A DNA stretch of 64,000 nucleotides from M2408 sp040386975 (GCA_040386975.1 JAZKEO010000001.1:83048-147047); one strand, 5' to 3'; shown: positions 52,404-60,876, numbered from the stretch's first letter. Numbers and translations are program-made. Notes: a model not told the origin generated them from the letters alone.

Positions 52404-53138
52404 ATGAAAACACTAATTATAGATGATGAACGTTTAGCAAGGGAAGAATTAAAGTCAATGCTTGCAAAATACGATTTTTTAGATGTTGTTGATGAAGCGA
52501 AAAATCCAGATGAAGGGATACTTAAAATTCAAGAACATCAGCCAGAATTAATCTTTTTAGATATTCAAATGCCTGGAATGAATGGCTTTGAAATGTTGCA
52601 AAAATTGGATGAGATTCCAAAAGTGATTTTCGTAACGGCTTACGATGAATTTGCTTTGAAAGCTTTTGAAGTCAATGCTTTGGATTATTTGTTGAAGCCT
52701 ATTGATCCTGAAAGGTTGAATGAAACTTTGCAAAAATTACAGCAGCCAGAGGAAGATTTTACAACGAAATTAATTGGAAATGAAGCTCGTAAGGAAAAAG
52801 TTCTGACAAACGGGGATAAAATTTTCATAAAAGATGGTGACAAATGTTGGTACATTGACATCAACACAGTTCGCATGTTTGAATCCGATGGGAATTACGT
52901 AAAAGTGTATTTTGACAGATTCAGACCTTTGATTTTAAGGTCTTTAAATAGCCTGGAAGAAAGATTGGATTCTAAATTATTTTTCAGAGCTAATCGAAAA
53001 TTCATCATCAATTTAGCTTGGATTTCATCTATTGAAAACTGGTTTAATGGAGGTTTATTGGTTACTTTAAAAGAAGGAGAAAAAATTGAAATTTCTAGAA
53101 GACAAGCTATTCGTTTTAAAGAGCAAATGAGTTTATAA
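52404..53138 (+). CDS. LytTR-family response regulator
   Basis: 244 residues. Receiver domain with phosphoacceptor D53 (FLDIQMPGMNGFEML) and the conserved lysine in LLKPID, then a LytTR DNA-binding domain (about 140-244), with the typical INTVRMFESDGNYVKVYF, HPLI-like RPLILRSLNSLEERL and FFRANRKFIINL. It pairs with the kinase just upstream. LytTR targets are usually near the regulator or in envelope genes; none is evident here. Its last codons overlap the 3' end of the convergent truA gene by 6 nt. Confidence 0.93.
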   Translation: MKTLIIDDERLAREELKSMLAKYDFLDVVDEAKNPDEGILKIQEHQPELIFLDIQMPGMNGFEMLQKLDEIPKVIFVTAYDEFALKAFEVNALDYLLKPIDPERLNETLQKLQQPEEDFTTKLIGNEARKEKVLTNGDKIFIKDGDKCWYIDINTVRMFESDGNYVKVYFDRFRPLILRSLNSLEERLDSKLFFRANRKFIINLAWISSIENWFNGGLLVTLKEGEKIEISRRQAIRFKEQMSL

Positions 53139-53879
53139 ATTTTTGTATTTAATTTTCCAGAGATATAGTCCGTGAGCTGGAACAGAATGTTTTGCTTCAC
53201 TGCGATTTTTTTTAGCAATTATATTTTTAACATCTTCTACTTTAATTTTACCTAAACCAACTTCTATTAAGGTTCCAACAATTGCTCTTACCATATTCCT
53301 CAAAAATCTGTCAGCTGAAATTTCAAAATAAAGTTCATTTTCTGAAGATTTTGTCCATTTAGCTAAATTTACAGTACATATATTTGTTTTTACATCCGTA
53401 TGTAATTTTGAAAAAGAAGTAAAATCTTGTGTTCCAAGTAAAAATTCACATGCTTGATTCATTTTTTGAATGTCAAGTTCTTTTGTGAAAAGCAAACTCA
53501 AACCATTTGAGAATGGATTTTTTTGCTTGTGGATGAAATAACGGTAAGTACGTTGACGAGCATCAAAACGAGCATGAAACTCTGAATCAACAATTTCAAC
53601 ATTTAAAACTGAAATGTCAAAAGGCAACATACGATTTACTTTGAAATGAATGCTTTCTATATCGTAGCGTTCATTAATAATGTCAACATGAAAAAAATAG
53701 GATTGAGCGTGAACACCAGCATCTGTTCTTCCACAGCCAACTATTGAAATTGAATCTGTATTAAATAAGAGATTTAAAGTGTCTTCAATTTTTTCTTGAA
53801 CAGAAATATCATTTGGCTGACGTTGCCAGCCAGCGTAATTTCCACCGTGATATTGAATTTCAAATGCGTAACGTTGCAT
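53133..53879 (-). CDS. truA: tRNA pseudouridine(38-40) synthase TruA
   Basis: 248 residues. The nucleophile D53 lies in GCGRTDAGVHAQ, and the start MQRYAFEIQYHGGNYAGWQRQP is the normal TruA N terminus. Further family segments: DARQRTYRYFIHKQKNP and SADRFLRNMVRAIVGTLIEVG. It makes pseudouridine at tRNA positions 38-40. The stop overlaps the LytTR gene by 6 nt, tail to tail. The promoter box lies only 4 nt ahead of its ATG. Confidence 0.95.
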   Translation of the reverse strand: MQRYAFEIQYHGGNYAGWQRQPNDISVQEKIEDTLNLLFNTDSISIVGCGRTDAGVHAQSYFFHVDIINERYDIESIHFKVNRMLPFDISVLNVEIVDSEFHARFDARQRTYRYFIHKQKNPFSNGLSLLFTKELDIQKMNQACEFLLGTQDFTSFSKLHTDVKTNICTVNLAKWTKSSENELYFEISADRFLRNMVRAIVGTLIEVGLGKIKVEDVKNIIAKKNRSEAKHSVPAHGLYLWKIKYKNL

Positions 53880-53883
53880 TTAG

Positions 53884-53891
53884 CAAAGTTA
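53884..53891 (-). promoter_or_regulatory. Promoter -7 box (TAACTTTG) four bases before truA start
   Basis: Perfect TAnnTTTG on the minus strand, then CTAA and the ATG at 53879, so truA mRNA should be nearly leaderless. Confidence 0.6.
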
Positions 53892-53907
53892 TATAAAATA
53901 TAGTTAT

Positions 53908-56088
53908 TTATTTTATAGTTACTTCTTTCTTCTTTAAATTTAATTTTTCAAGTGCTTTTGGATTTGATTTTACATAATTTAATCTTAGATTTTCGAGTTT
54001 TGTTAATTTTTCAATTCCATCAGGATAAACAAAAGATAGTTGTCCATTTTTATAATCCTTGAAATTGATTACAGTAATTTCTAAATCTTTTAATTTATTT
54101 AAATTGTTTATTTCGGGAGAAATAGTAGCTGACAATTTAGAATTTACCATTTCTGAATTATTGACAAGTAATTTAAGTGTTTCTAGATTTTTAAGTTTAC
54201 TTATATCATTCGTTACTTTAAGTTCATAATTTTTCGCAGGATGATCTATTTGAATCTTTAAGGTCTTTAGTTTGTTTAAGTTGTAAGCACTAATAGGAAA
54301 AGCACTTATAACTGCTGTTAAATCAAGAGATTCTAAGTTTGGACATTTGCTTAAAATTGGTAAATCAATTGGTACATTGGCAACATTGATCATACCTCCT
54401 CCAGCTCCATCCATCTTGATTTCCTTTAAATCAGACATTAAATTGAAGTCAAGATTAAGAACTTCAGTATTTCTAGTAGTTAAATCAAACTCTGTAATGT
54501 TCGGAAATTTTGCAACAAATTTTTTAATTGAACTAAAATCAAAATTAGAATTAGTTACATCAATCGTTGAAATATGTAAGTTTTTAACACTACTTATTAC
54601 TTTAGTATCAAATTCAGTAAATTTATATGAAGGTTCAAAATATATAAAAAGGCGAGTTAAATTTGAGAAGCTATTTAATTGATTTAACAATATTGGATAC
54701 GAATTATTGACTTGATCATTTAGGGAGAAAAAAATCATTTTTACCTTATCTTTTTTTACTGTTTTTAATGCTCTTTCAATGTTTACATCGTCTTTAAACT
54801 CAAAATACAAATCTTGAGAAAAATTGAAAGCATCATCCAAAATTGTTTTCTCTAGTTTATTATTTTGATGATAAATTGTTTCTCCCTTTTTTCTAGCTAA
54901 ATCATAAGTAGCATCTACGAATAGCGGAGCACTTTTAAAATTTGGAACACTATTAATCGTTAAAGTTGAAAAGAAAAAACTTGTTTTTAATTCAGGAAGT
55001 GAAATTGCCTTTGGTAAATTATACAAATTGATGTCTTTTAAACGATACAATTCATTTACATCGTTTATTAATTGACCTTCTAAAAGTGGTAAATTATTTA
55101 AACTAATGGTTTTTAAATAATTCATTTTGTCAAATGAACATAATTTTGAAAGATTTGCTAGGCCATTAATGTATATGAAATCAAGTTTCGCATCAGCAGG
55201 AAAATTTGAAATTTGATTGATTGTTTTACAATCATACATGCTAAAAGAAATTAAATTACTAGCATTTGAAGTGAAAGCAGAAATGTCATTTACTCCTTTT
55301 AAGGAATAAAAGTCAACTGTTTTTAGTGTGTTTGGGAGTTTTGGAATTTTAGTTAAATTATCTAAACCTGAAATACTGATTTTTTCAAGAGATTTGATGT
55401 TTGCATACGATTCAGGAATTTCATTCACTTTCATGTTGAAAATCATTAATTCTTTAATTGAAGAGTTGCCTAGAGAACTAGGTAATTGATTCCATGATTT
55501 CCCTTCTAAACGAACATAATCAATATGTTTTATTGAATTTAGATTTGAAAAACTGATGGTATTTTTTATGTTTTCACTTGAGATATCAATAAGAATATAT
55601 AATTCTTTTAGATTTTTCCAATTCGCAATTTCGTTTGGTAATTCTTTTTTAAGATTCGGAACATCTAATTTTAACTTTTGAAGTTGAGTTAATTTTCCAA
55701 TTTCTTTTGGAAGAGCTTCGAAAATACCCCTAATTTCCAGTTCTTGAAGATTATATAATTCACCAATTCGGGACGTTAAAGTCACCAAATCAAAACCACT
55801 TTCATAATCACCAACTGTTAAACGATATACATTTTGTGGTTCTTTTAAAGCATCGCCGATTTTGTCAAACATTTTTTGTTTTTTCAACTCTTCAGCACTT
55901 AATAAAGGTTTAGTATTTAAATTTGCTCCATAAACTGTATAGGATTCGCTCGGTGTTTCATTAATGACTTTTTCAGGTGGCTTTACTGTTCCAGTTGTTG
56001 TTCCAGTTCCAGAATTTGTAGTTGTTGGAATTGGACCACATGCAAGTAAAATAAGTGATAGAAAAAGTAAGATTGTGATTGTTTTCAT
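53908..56088 (-). CDS. Leucine-rich repeat lipoprotein
   Basis: 726 residues. Lipobox LILLAC (about C17) follows a short signal peptide; a Gly/Thr-rich linker (TTNSGTGTTTGTVKPP) leads into a long array of leucine-rich repeats of the LxxLxxLxLxxN kind (LYNLQELEIRG, LTQLQKLKLDVPNL, LKNLETLKLLVNN, LTKLENLRLNYV). It should hang from the outer membrane and bind protein or sugar partners. No catalytic domain. I see no T9SS sorting domain. The LRR call rests on the spacing of leucines; the ligand is unknown. Own promoter box upstream. Confidence 0.87.
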   Translation of the reverse strand: MKTITILLFLSLILLACGPIPTTTNSGTGTTTGTVKPPEKVINETPSESYTVYGANLNTKPLLSAEELKKQKMFDKIGDALKEPQNVYRLTVGDYESGFDLVTLTSRIGELYNLQELEIRGIFEALPKEIGKLTQLQKLKLDVPNLKKELPNEIANWKNLKELYILIDISSENIKNTISFSNLNSIKHIDYVRLEGKSWNQLPSSLGNSSIKELMIFNMKVNEIPESYANIKSLEKISISGLDNLTKIPKLPNTLKTVDFYSLKGVNDISAFTSNASNLISFSMYDCKTINQISNFPADAKLDFIYINGLANLSKLCSFDKMNYLKTISLNNLPLLEGQLINDVNELYRLKDINLYNLPKAISLPELKTSFFFSTLTINSVPNFKSAPLFVDATYDLARKKGETIYHQNNKLEKTILDDAFNFSQDLYFEFKDDVNIERALKTVKKDKVKMIFFSLNDQVNNSYPILLNQLNSFSNLTRLFIYFEPSYKFTEFDTKVISSVKNLHISTIDVTNSNFDFSSIKKFVAKFPNITEFDLTTRNTEVLNLDFNLMSDLKEIKMDGAGGGMINVANVPIDLPILSKCPNLESLDLTAVISAFPISAYNLNKLKTLKIQIDHPAKNYELKVTNDISKLKNLETLKLLVNNSEMVNSKLSATISPEINNLNKLKDLEITVINFKDYKNGQLSFVYPDGIEKLTKLENLRLNYVKSNPKALEKLNLKKKEVTIK

Positions 56089-56106
56089 AATTCAAATATT
56101 GTTAAC

Positions 56107-56114
56107 CAAAAATA
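56107..56114 (-). promoter_or_regulatory. Promoter -7 box (TATTTTTG) for the LRR lipoprotein gene
   Basis: Perfect TAnnTTTG on the minus strand, 18 nt before the ATG. Confidence 0.55.
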
Positions 56115-56220
56115 ATGTAATATTTGGTAAACGGATTGTAGAATTTAGAATTTGGTAGTCTAGAGTTATAATTTGGTATAATTTGAACTTGAAATTAATT
56201 TTTTTCAAAAAAATGTAACC

Positions 56221-56236
56221 TTGGCACTTTATTTGC
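56221..56236 (+). promoter_or_regulatory. Sigma-54-like promoter (TTGGCAC-TTTA-TTTGC)
   Basis: Contains TGGCAC-N5-TTGC, an exact match to the sigma-54 core (GG and GC ten bases apart). The overlapping TTTATTTG is one base off the housekeeping TAnnTTTG box, so either factor could use it. No gene for RpoN or an activator is in the window. Confidence 0.45.
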
Positions 56237-56240
56237 GTTT

Positions 56241-56279
56241 ATGAAAATAACGGATCAATTATTAACATCTACAGGTTAA
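56241..56279 (+). CDS. Possible 12-codon leader peptide MKITDQLLTSTG
   Basis: ATG to TAA followed by a second TAA, five bases after TTTG of a near-promoter box, the same geometry as the leaderless starts of the LytS-like kinase and pyrR. Its last codons lie within the first stem. Too short for a family call. Confidence 0.35.
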   Translation: MKITDQLLTSTG

Positions 56280-56289
56280 TAAATTAAGG

Positions 56290-56317
56290 AGGCTCTCAAG
56301 TTTGAGAGCCTTTTTTT
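56290..56317 (+). terminator. Rho-independent terminator of the small transcript
   Basis: Arms AGGCTCTCAA / TTGAGAGCCT, then TTTTTTTG. The T run is on the plus strand only, so it terminates plus-strand transcription, not the minus-strand gene to its right. Confidence 0.85.
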
Positions 56318-56328
56318 GTCTCGTTTAT

Positions 56329-56373
56329 TTCGACAGGCTCAATAAACTTTTAGGTTGACTGAGCTTGTCGAAG
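56329..56373. repeat. Inverted CGACAGGCTCA / TGAGCTTGTCGAA words forming a hairpin
   Basis: TTCGACAGGCTCA (56329-56341) pairs with TGAGCTTGTCGAA (56360-56372), one T-G wobble. It sits just beyond the stop codon of the minus-strand gene at 56377 and may end that message. Confidence 0.6.
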
Positions 56374-56376
56374 TTA

Positions 56377-56784
56377 TTATTGAGGTAAAAAAACTACATT
56401 TCGTTCGTTAATCTCTTGATTGCCATCGTGATCTTTTGTAACAACGATTTTCACTTTTACAGTTGTTGTATCAGTTAAAGTGTTTACAAGGTGTTCATGA
56501 AAGTTGTAAGTAGTTGCATGAACATCGTAATTTACACTCAAAAGTGAAGCACTTGTTGTCGTATTTGTTGCTGAAAGTGAATAGCCGTGAACCTCACTTG
56601 ACGCACTAATAGTTCCTTCTATGTGTAATTCACCGTTAAATGGAATAGTGTCATTTACCGCTGGTTCACTCATTGAAATAGTAACTGTTGTAGGTTCGAC
56701 TTCTTTTTCTTCTTCCTTTTTACAAGAAATGAAAGCAATTGAAATAAATGTAATTAATGCGAAATTTAAAATATGTTTGTTCAT
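56377..56784 (-). CDS. Small outer-membrane lipoprotein, part of a possible metal-handling trio
   Basis: 135 residues. Lipobox AFISC (about C21) followed by KKEEEKEVEP, the acidic stretch that marks surface-exported Bacteroidota lipoproteins. The body is a single beta-sandwich-like domain (VTISMSEPAVNDTIPFNGELHI to KIVVTKDHDGNQEINE) with several histidines (HGYS, DVHATTYNFHEHL). Family not certain. It overlaps the next upstream gene by 4 nt, so it is translated from the same message as the CDICGG protein. Confidence 0.72.
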   Translation of the reverse strand: MNKHILNFALITFISIAFISCKKEEEKEVEPTTVTISMSEPAVNDTIPFNGELHIEGTISASSEVHGYSLSATNTTTSASLLSVNYDVHATTYNFHEHLVNTLTDTTTVKVKIVVTKDHDGNQEINERNVVFLPQ

Positions 56785-57686
56785 TTTTTTGAGATGAAAT
56801 AATTAATACTAAGTCGGAATGTACTTTTTTGTGTCACATATCCTTGATTTAAGTTTTGATAAATTGGTAAATAAATTTGTGAGGAAAATCCCCAGTTTTT
56901 ATATGAGATAAAAAGATTCATTTGTGCGTTTAAAATATCTCCTCCGTTGAAAGTATCTTCCGATTTTTTTCGATTTTTGATATCTTTCCAATTATGACTG
57001 TAATTTAGACCAATCTGAGGAATAATTTTCAAGTTCTGATTTAAAACCCAACGATAGAAAAAGATTTGGGAACTACTAAAGTTATTTCCAAAACGATACA
57101 AATATTTGTTTTCTGTTTTGTAACTAAAACTTGTCTCATTTTGAAGACCAACAGAACGGTATTGCAAAGAATAATTTACATTTGCTAAATAGTCAAATGA
57201 ACCAGTTCCAGGCAACATGTTTAATTCTGTAAAGCCTAAAATATTATAGGTTCCAGTCGGAAGCTTAACACCCAAACCAATAGTTCCTGTATGTTTTACT
57301 TTTTTAGTTAAAGAATCCGCATTGTCAACAAAAACGTAGTTTGAAAGAAGATTTATATCTCCCAAACCTTTAATTGTTTGCTTTTCTAGATTCGTTTTTC
57401 TCACATTGTAAATGTAAGGAATTGAGCTTAATAACTGAAACTTATTACTTAGTTTAAAGCGAGCAAAGATTTCTGAACTCGTAAAATTTTCACTTGAATG
57501 AATTTTATAGGTGTGTAAATCCCTACTTTCAAAAGTCTTTGAAATATATCTCAAACCAATTATGTGATGTTTGCTATTTGGTAAAAGTCCCAGCGAAAAA
57601 GAGCTTGTTGCACCTCCACAAATATCACAGGAATAAGAGTAAACCGAAAATAGGAATACAGCAATCCATAGAAGGTATTTCTTCAT
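56781..57686 (-). CDS. CDICGG-motif outer-membrane protein, part of a possible metal-handling trio
   Basis: 301 residues from MKKYLLWIAVFLFSVYSYS; an in-frame start 19 codons upstream adds a non-signal leader and was rejected. Directly after the signal peptide comes CDICGGATSSFSLGLLPNSKHH, a Cys-x-x-Cys motif shared by many Bacteroidota barrel proteins. The rest alternates strand residues (RYISKTFESRDLHTYKI, TGTIGLGVKLPTGTYN) and ends in aromatic FRLSINYFISKK. It is probably an outer-membrane barrel with a metal- or redox-active N-terminal cysteine pair. Function not established. Confidence 0.78.
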   Translation of the reverse strand: MKKYLLWIAVFLFSVYSYSCDICGGATSSFSLGLLPNSKHHIIGLRYISKTFESRDLHTYKIHSSENFTSSEIFARFKLSNKFQLLSSIPYIYNVRKTNLEKQTIKGLGDINLLSNYVFVDNADSLTKKVKHTGTIGLGVKLPTGTYNILGFTELNMLPGTGSFDYLANVNYSLQYRSVGLQNETSFSYKTENKYLYRFGNNFSSSQIFFYRWVLNQNLKIIPQIGLNYSHNWKDIKNRKKSEDTFNGGDILNAQMNLFISYKNWGFSSQIYLPIYQNLNQGYVTQKSTFRLSINYFISKK

Positions 57687-57719
57687 GTATTTAAAGTTTA
57701 AAAAGTTTGTAAATACTAA

Positions 57720-57800
57720 GTTACCACGAAGACAGGAATACACTAAGTTTCACTATTTTTTGTGTTTCTTAGAGATTTTGTGACTTCGGGGCAAAAAATA
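57720..57800. repeat. CCACGAAGACA ... CTTCGGGG word repeats
   Basis: CCACGAAGACAGGAATACACTAAG on the left and GTGTTTCTTAG ... TTTTGTGACTTCGG on the right form a loose inverted repeat, related to the CACGAAGACACAAAGG words at 35914. Confidence 0.5.
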
Positions 57801-57808
57801 GATAAACT

Positions 57809-58189
57809 TTAAACTATTGGCGGTCGAAGAATTTCAGTTGTTTTCCCTGCAGAGAAAAATTCAGAATAATAAAATGAGTTTTCAACTTGTTTTGAATCTG
57901 TGAATTGAAATAGGGTAGAAGCTTCATTTTTTACAATGTATTGATTCTTCTCACTATTTTTAAAGGGGTTCGATTTTGAATTGTGTTGTTGCTCTTTTTG
58001 CTCCAATTTTTTCAATTGCTTTGATAAATAACATTTTCCATCACAATGCATCATTGGTTTTGCTTTGTTTTCACATTTTTCTTGTGCAATTTCACTTTGG
58101 TTTACATAAAACCATGTTTGCCACGAAAAAGAAGCAATGTCTTTTGCAAGGAAACAAGAAATAGATGCTATCGCGAGAAAAATCTTCAA
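57809..58189 (-). CDS. Small HCDGKC-motif protein, part of a possible metal-handling trio
   Basis: 126 residues. N-terminal hydrophobic stretch (MKIFLAIASISCFL) that could be a signal or anchor, then a cysteine/histidine segment EKCENKAKPMMHCDGKCYLSKQLKK and a charged C-terminal part. Many Bacteroidota genomes carry similar small proteins with HC(D/N)GKC(H/Y)L near metal-related barrels; function not established. It lies 122 nt upstream of the CDICGG gene on the same strand and just downstream of the E1 gene. Metal binding by H-C-x3-C is inference. Confidence 0.7.
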   Translation of the reverse strand: MKIFLAIASISCFLAKDIASFSWQTWFYVNQSEIAQEKCENKAKPMMHCDGKCYLSKQLKKLEQKEQQHNSKSNPFKNSEKNQYIVKNEASTLFQFTDSKQVENSFYYSEFFSAGKTTEILRPPIV

Positions 58190-60634
58190 TTAAAACAAGC
58201 TAGGATATTTACTCGGATTTGCTTCGTGCATAATTGCATAAACTTTCTCAACAATGTCATCAATACTTGGCTTAGAGAAATAATCTCCATCCGTTCCGTA
58301 AGGTGGGCGGTGATCTTTTGCACTCAAAGTTGCTGGTGCAGAATCCAAATCAAAATAAGCTTTTTGTTCAACTAAAATTTTGTCCAACATGTAAGCTGTT
58401 GCTCCAGAACTAACATCTTCATCAACAATCAACAAACGATTTGTTTTTTCTAATGATTTTTTGATTGAATGTTCAATATCAAATGGAATCAAGGTTTGAG
58501 CGTCAATCAATTCAACTGAAATTCCTAATTCGTCTAAAACTGTTACTGCTTGTTCACACAAATTGAAAGTTGAACCGTAAGAAACTAAAGTAAGATCTGT
58601 TCCACTTTTAACAGTTTCTGTAATTCCCAATTGTGTTTTAAATTCTCCCATATTTGTTGGGAATCTTTCTTTCGTGCGGTAACCATTTAAAGGTTCGATT
58701 ACCAATGCTGGTTCGTCTCCTTCAAGTAAAGTATTGTAAAAACCAGCTGCTTTGGTCATGTTTCTTGGCACACAAACGTAAATTCCACGAATTGCGTTGA
58801 TAATCATACCCATTGGCGAACCACTGTGCCAAATTCCTTCTAAACGATGACCACGTGTGCTGATGATTAAAGGAGCTTTTTGACCACCTTTTGTTCTGTA
58901 TTGCACAGTCGCCAAATCGTCAGACATAATCTGAATGGCGTAAAGTAAATAATCCAAGTATTGAATTTCAGCAATTGGGCGTAAACCTCTCATTGCCATA
59001 CCAATTCCTTGTCCGATAATCGTACATTCACGAATTCCAACGTCTGAAACACGCAATTCACCAAAGATTTCTTGCATGCCTTCCAAACTTTGGTTTACTC
59101 CACCAATTTTTCCAGCATCTTCACCAAAAATCAAGGTTTGAGGATATTTTTCAAAGATAACTTTAAAATTATCTCTTAAAATAATTCTTCCGTCTTCTAA
59201 TTTGTTTTCAGAAGCATAAATTGGATCTACCGCTTTAATTTTTACAGCGTTAAATTCAGATTCTGAATATAAATGTGAACTATATCGAGATTCGTTTTGT
59301 TTAATTTTTGAACTAATCCAAGTCGAAAGAGTGTTTTTTGAAGAAAGATTTTCTTTTGAAATCAAACGAAGTACTTTTCTTGCTGAAACTAAAATGTCTT
59401 TTCTGATTGGATCCATTGCTTTTTGAAGCACAGTAATCTCATTTTGAATAATTTCTGAACTTGTTGATTGTGATTTAACTTCTTCTAAAATAGAAAGAAC
59501 TTCACTCAAATCACCTTTTATTTCATCTGTTAAGTCTTTCCAAGCAAGATTTTTTTCATTTCGAACTTGTGTTTTCGCATTTTTTTCAATTTCTTCTAAT
59601 TCTTCTGCTAAAGCAAGTGCATTTCCATCGATGTTGAAAGCTAAAATCCATTCTTTGAACTTGTTGTTACAATCAAATTCACTTTCCCATTTCAATCTTT
59701 CTTCAGATTTGTATCTTTCGTGCGAACCAGAAGTTGAATGTCCTTGAGGTTGATTCACTTCTTGAACGTGAACTAAAACAGGAATGTGTTCTTCACGAGC
59801 AAGTTTTACTGCTTTTTCATAGGTTTGAACCAAGTGAGCATAATCCCAACCTTTTGTGGTGAAAATTTCATATCCAGCTTTTTCCTCGGTGCGTTGCATT
59901 CCAGCTAAAGCTTCAGAAATTGAACCTTTTGTTGTTTGCTTGTCTCTTGAAACAGAAATTCCAAAACCATCATCCCAAACCGACATCACCATTGGAACTT
60001 GTAAAACTCCAGCAGCGTTTATTGTTTCCCAAAATGGACCTTCCGAAGTACTTGCATCGCCAATTGTACCGAATGCAACTTCATTTCCACCATTGGTGAA
60101 TTTTTTAAATTCTTCTAAATCCTTTAATGTTGGATGATTTCGATATACTTTTGATGCTTGTGCTAAACCTAATAAACGTGGCATTTGTCCCGCAGTTGGC
60201 GAAATGTCAGCTGATGAATTTTTTTGCTCCATCAAATTGACCCAATTTCCTTGTGCATCAAGATTTCGAGTTCCATAATGTCCACCCATTTGTCTTCCTG
60301 CCGACATTGGTTCCAGATTTTCATCTGTATGTCCATATAATCCAGCAAAATATTGTTGAATTGTCAGTTGTCCAATCGCCATCATTAATGTTTGATCGCG
60401 GTAGTATCCTGAACGAAAATCTCCGTTTTGAAATTGTTTGGCTAAAGCAATTTGTGCAAGTTCTTTTCCGTCTCCAAAAATCCCGAATTTAGCTTTACCT
60501 GATAAAACTTCTCTTCTTCCTAAAAGGGAAGTTTCTCGCGATAAGCAAGCTAATTTATAATCGTTTAGAACTTCTTTTTTGAATGTTTCAAAGTCAATTT
60601 GAGTTGCCTCCATTGTAGTTGAATCTTTTGCCAT
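58190..60634 (-). CDS. Branched-chain (2-oxoisovalerate type) ketoacid dehydrogenase E1, fused alpha and beta subunits
   Basis: 814 residues. Alpha domain about 1-340 with RSGYYRDQTLMMAIG and the thiamine-diphosphate motif FGTIGDASTSEGPFWETINAA (about 185-205), GFGISVSRDKQ; a helical linker (about 340-470); beta domain about 475-814 with FGEDAGKIGGVNQSLEGMQEIFG, TIIGQGIGMAMRGLRPIAEIQ and GSTFNLCEQAVTVLDELG. It decarboxylates a 2-oxo acid and passes the acyl group to E2 lipoate. E2/E3 are not next to it. Such alpha-beta fusions are typical of Bacteroidota. Substrate by homology only. The start MAKDSTTMEATQ could also begin at the second Met. Confidence 0.92.
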   Translation of the reverse strand: MAKDSTTMEATQIDFETFKKEVLNDYKLACLSRETSLLGRREVLSGKAKFGIFGDGKELAQIALAKQFQNGDFRSGYYRDQTLMMAIGQLTIQQYFAGLYGHTDENLEPMSAGRQMGGHYGTRNLDAQGNWVNLMEQKNSSADISPTAGQMPRLLGLAQASKVYRNHPTLKDLEEFKKFTNGGNEVAFGTIGDASTSEGPFWETINAAGVLQVPMVMSVWDDGFGISVSRDKQTTKGSISEALAGMQRTEEKAGYEIFTTKGWDYAHLVQTYEKAVKLAREEHIPVLVHVQEVNQPQGHSTSGSHERYKSEERLKWESEFDCNNKFKEWILAFNIDGNALALAEELEEIEKNAKTQVRNEKNLAWKDLTDEIKGDLSEVLSILEEVKSQSTSSEIIQNEITVLQKAMDPIRKDILVSARKVLRLISKENLSSKNTLSTWISSKIKQNESRYSSHLYSESEFNAVKIKAVDPIYASENKLEDGRIILRDNFKVIFEKYPQTLIFGEDAGKIGGVNQSLEGMQEIFGELRVSDVGIRECTIIGQGIGMAMRGLRPIAEIQYLDYLLYAIQIMSDDLATVQYRTKGGQKAPLIISTRGHRLEGIWHSGSPMGMIINAIRGIYVCVPRNMTKAAGFYNTLLEGDEPALVIEPLNGYRTKERFPTNMGEFKTQLGITETVKSGTDLTLVSYGSTFNLCEQAVTVLDELGISVELIDAQTLIPFDIEHSIKKSLEKTNRLLIVDEDVSSGATAYMLDKILVEQKAYFDLDSAPATLSAKDHRPPYGTDGDYFSKPSIDDIVEKVYAIMHEANPSKYPSLF

Positions 60635-60651
60635 AGCTCGAATTTGAGATG

Positions 60652-60659
60652 CAAATATA
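60652..60659 (-). promoter_or_regulatory. Promoter -7 box (TATATTTG) for the E1 gene
   Basis: Perfect TAnnTTTG on the minus strand, 17 nt before the ATG at 60634. Confidence 0.6.
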
Positions 60660-60686
60660 ATGATTTTTTATATGATACATATTATC

Positions 60687-60747
60687 TTATTCTTTTCTTT
60701 TTTCGTAAAAGAAGAGCAAGTAAACTTGCGAAACTCGAACGTTAGTG
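60687..60747 (-). repeat. Modular intergenic repeat, copy E (right module, reversed)
   Basis: Read on the minus strand: CACTAACGTTCG, then the palindrome GCAAGTTTACTTGC (60716-60729), then TTCTTTTACGAAAAAAGAAAAGAA. Same order and spacing as copies B and D but a different palindrome. Confidence 0.78.
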
Positions 60748-60837
60748 AAGAGCTGATAAAAATTTAATTCAATATTCTAATTTTTAAGAACCTTTCTGTC
60801 TTTCTTACTTCGTGACATAGATTTAAATCTTTATATG

Positions 60838-60845
60838 TATTTTTG
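60838..60845 (+). promoter_or_regulatory. Promoter -7 box (TATTTTTG) for idi
   Basis: Perfect TAnnTTTG, 31 nt before the ATG at 60877. Confidence 0.55.
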
Positions 60846-60876
60846 TACTTTGTTTAAAATTTACATACAGAAATAA

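Larger units (their letters stand above)
56237..56317 (+). ncRNA. Candidate small RNA or leader transcript with two hairpins
   Basis: A short unit between the LRR gene (divergent) and the next minus-strand gene. It contains a stem TTATTAAC / GTTAATAA (56259-56282), an AAGGAGG purine tract (56286-56292), then a terminator hairpin. No annotated + strand gene precedes it. A 12-codon ORF (56241-56279) lies in it. The 3' terminator is convincing; the start depends on which promoter reading is right. Confidence 0.5.
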
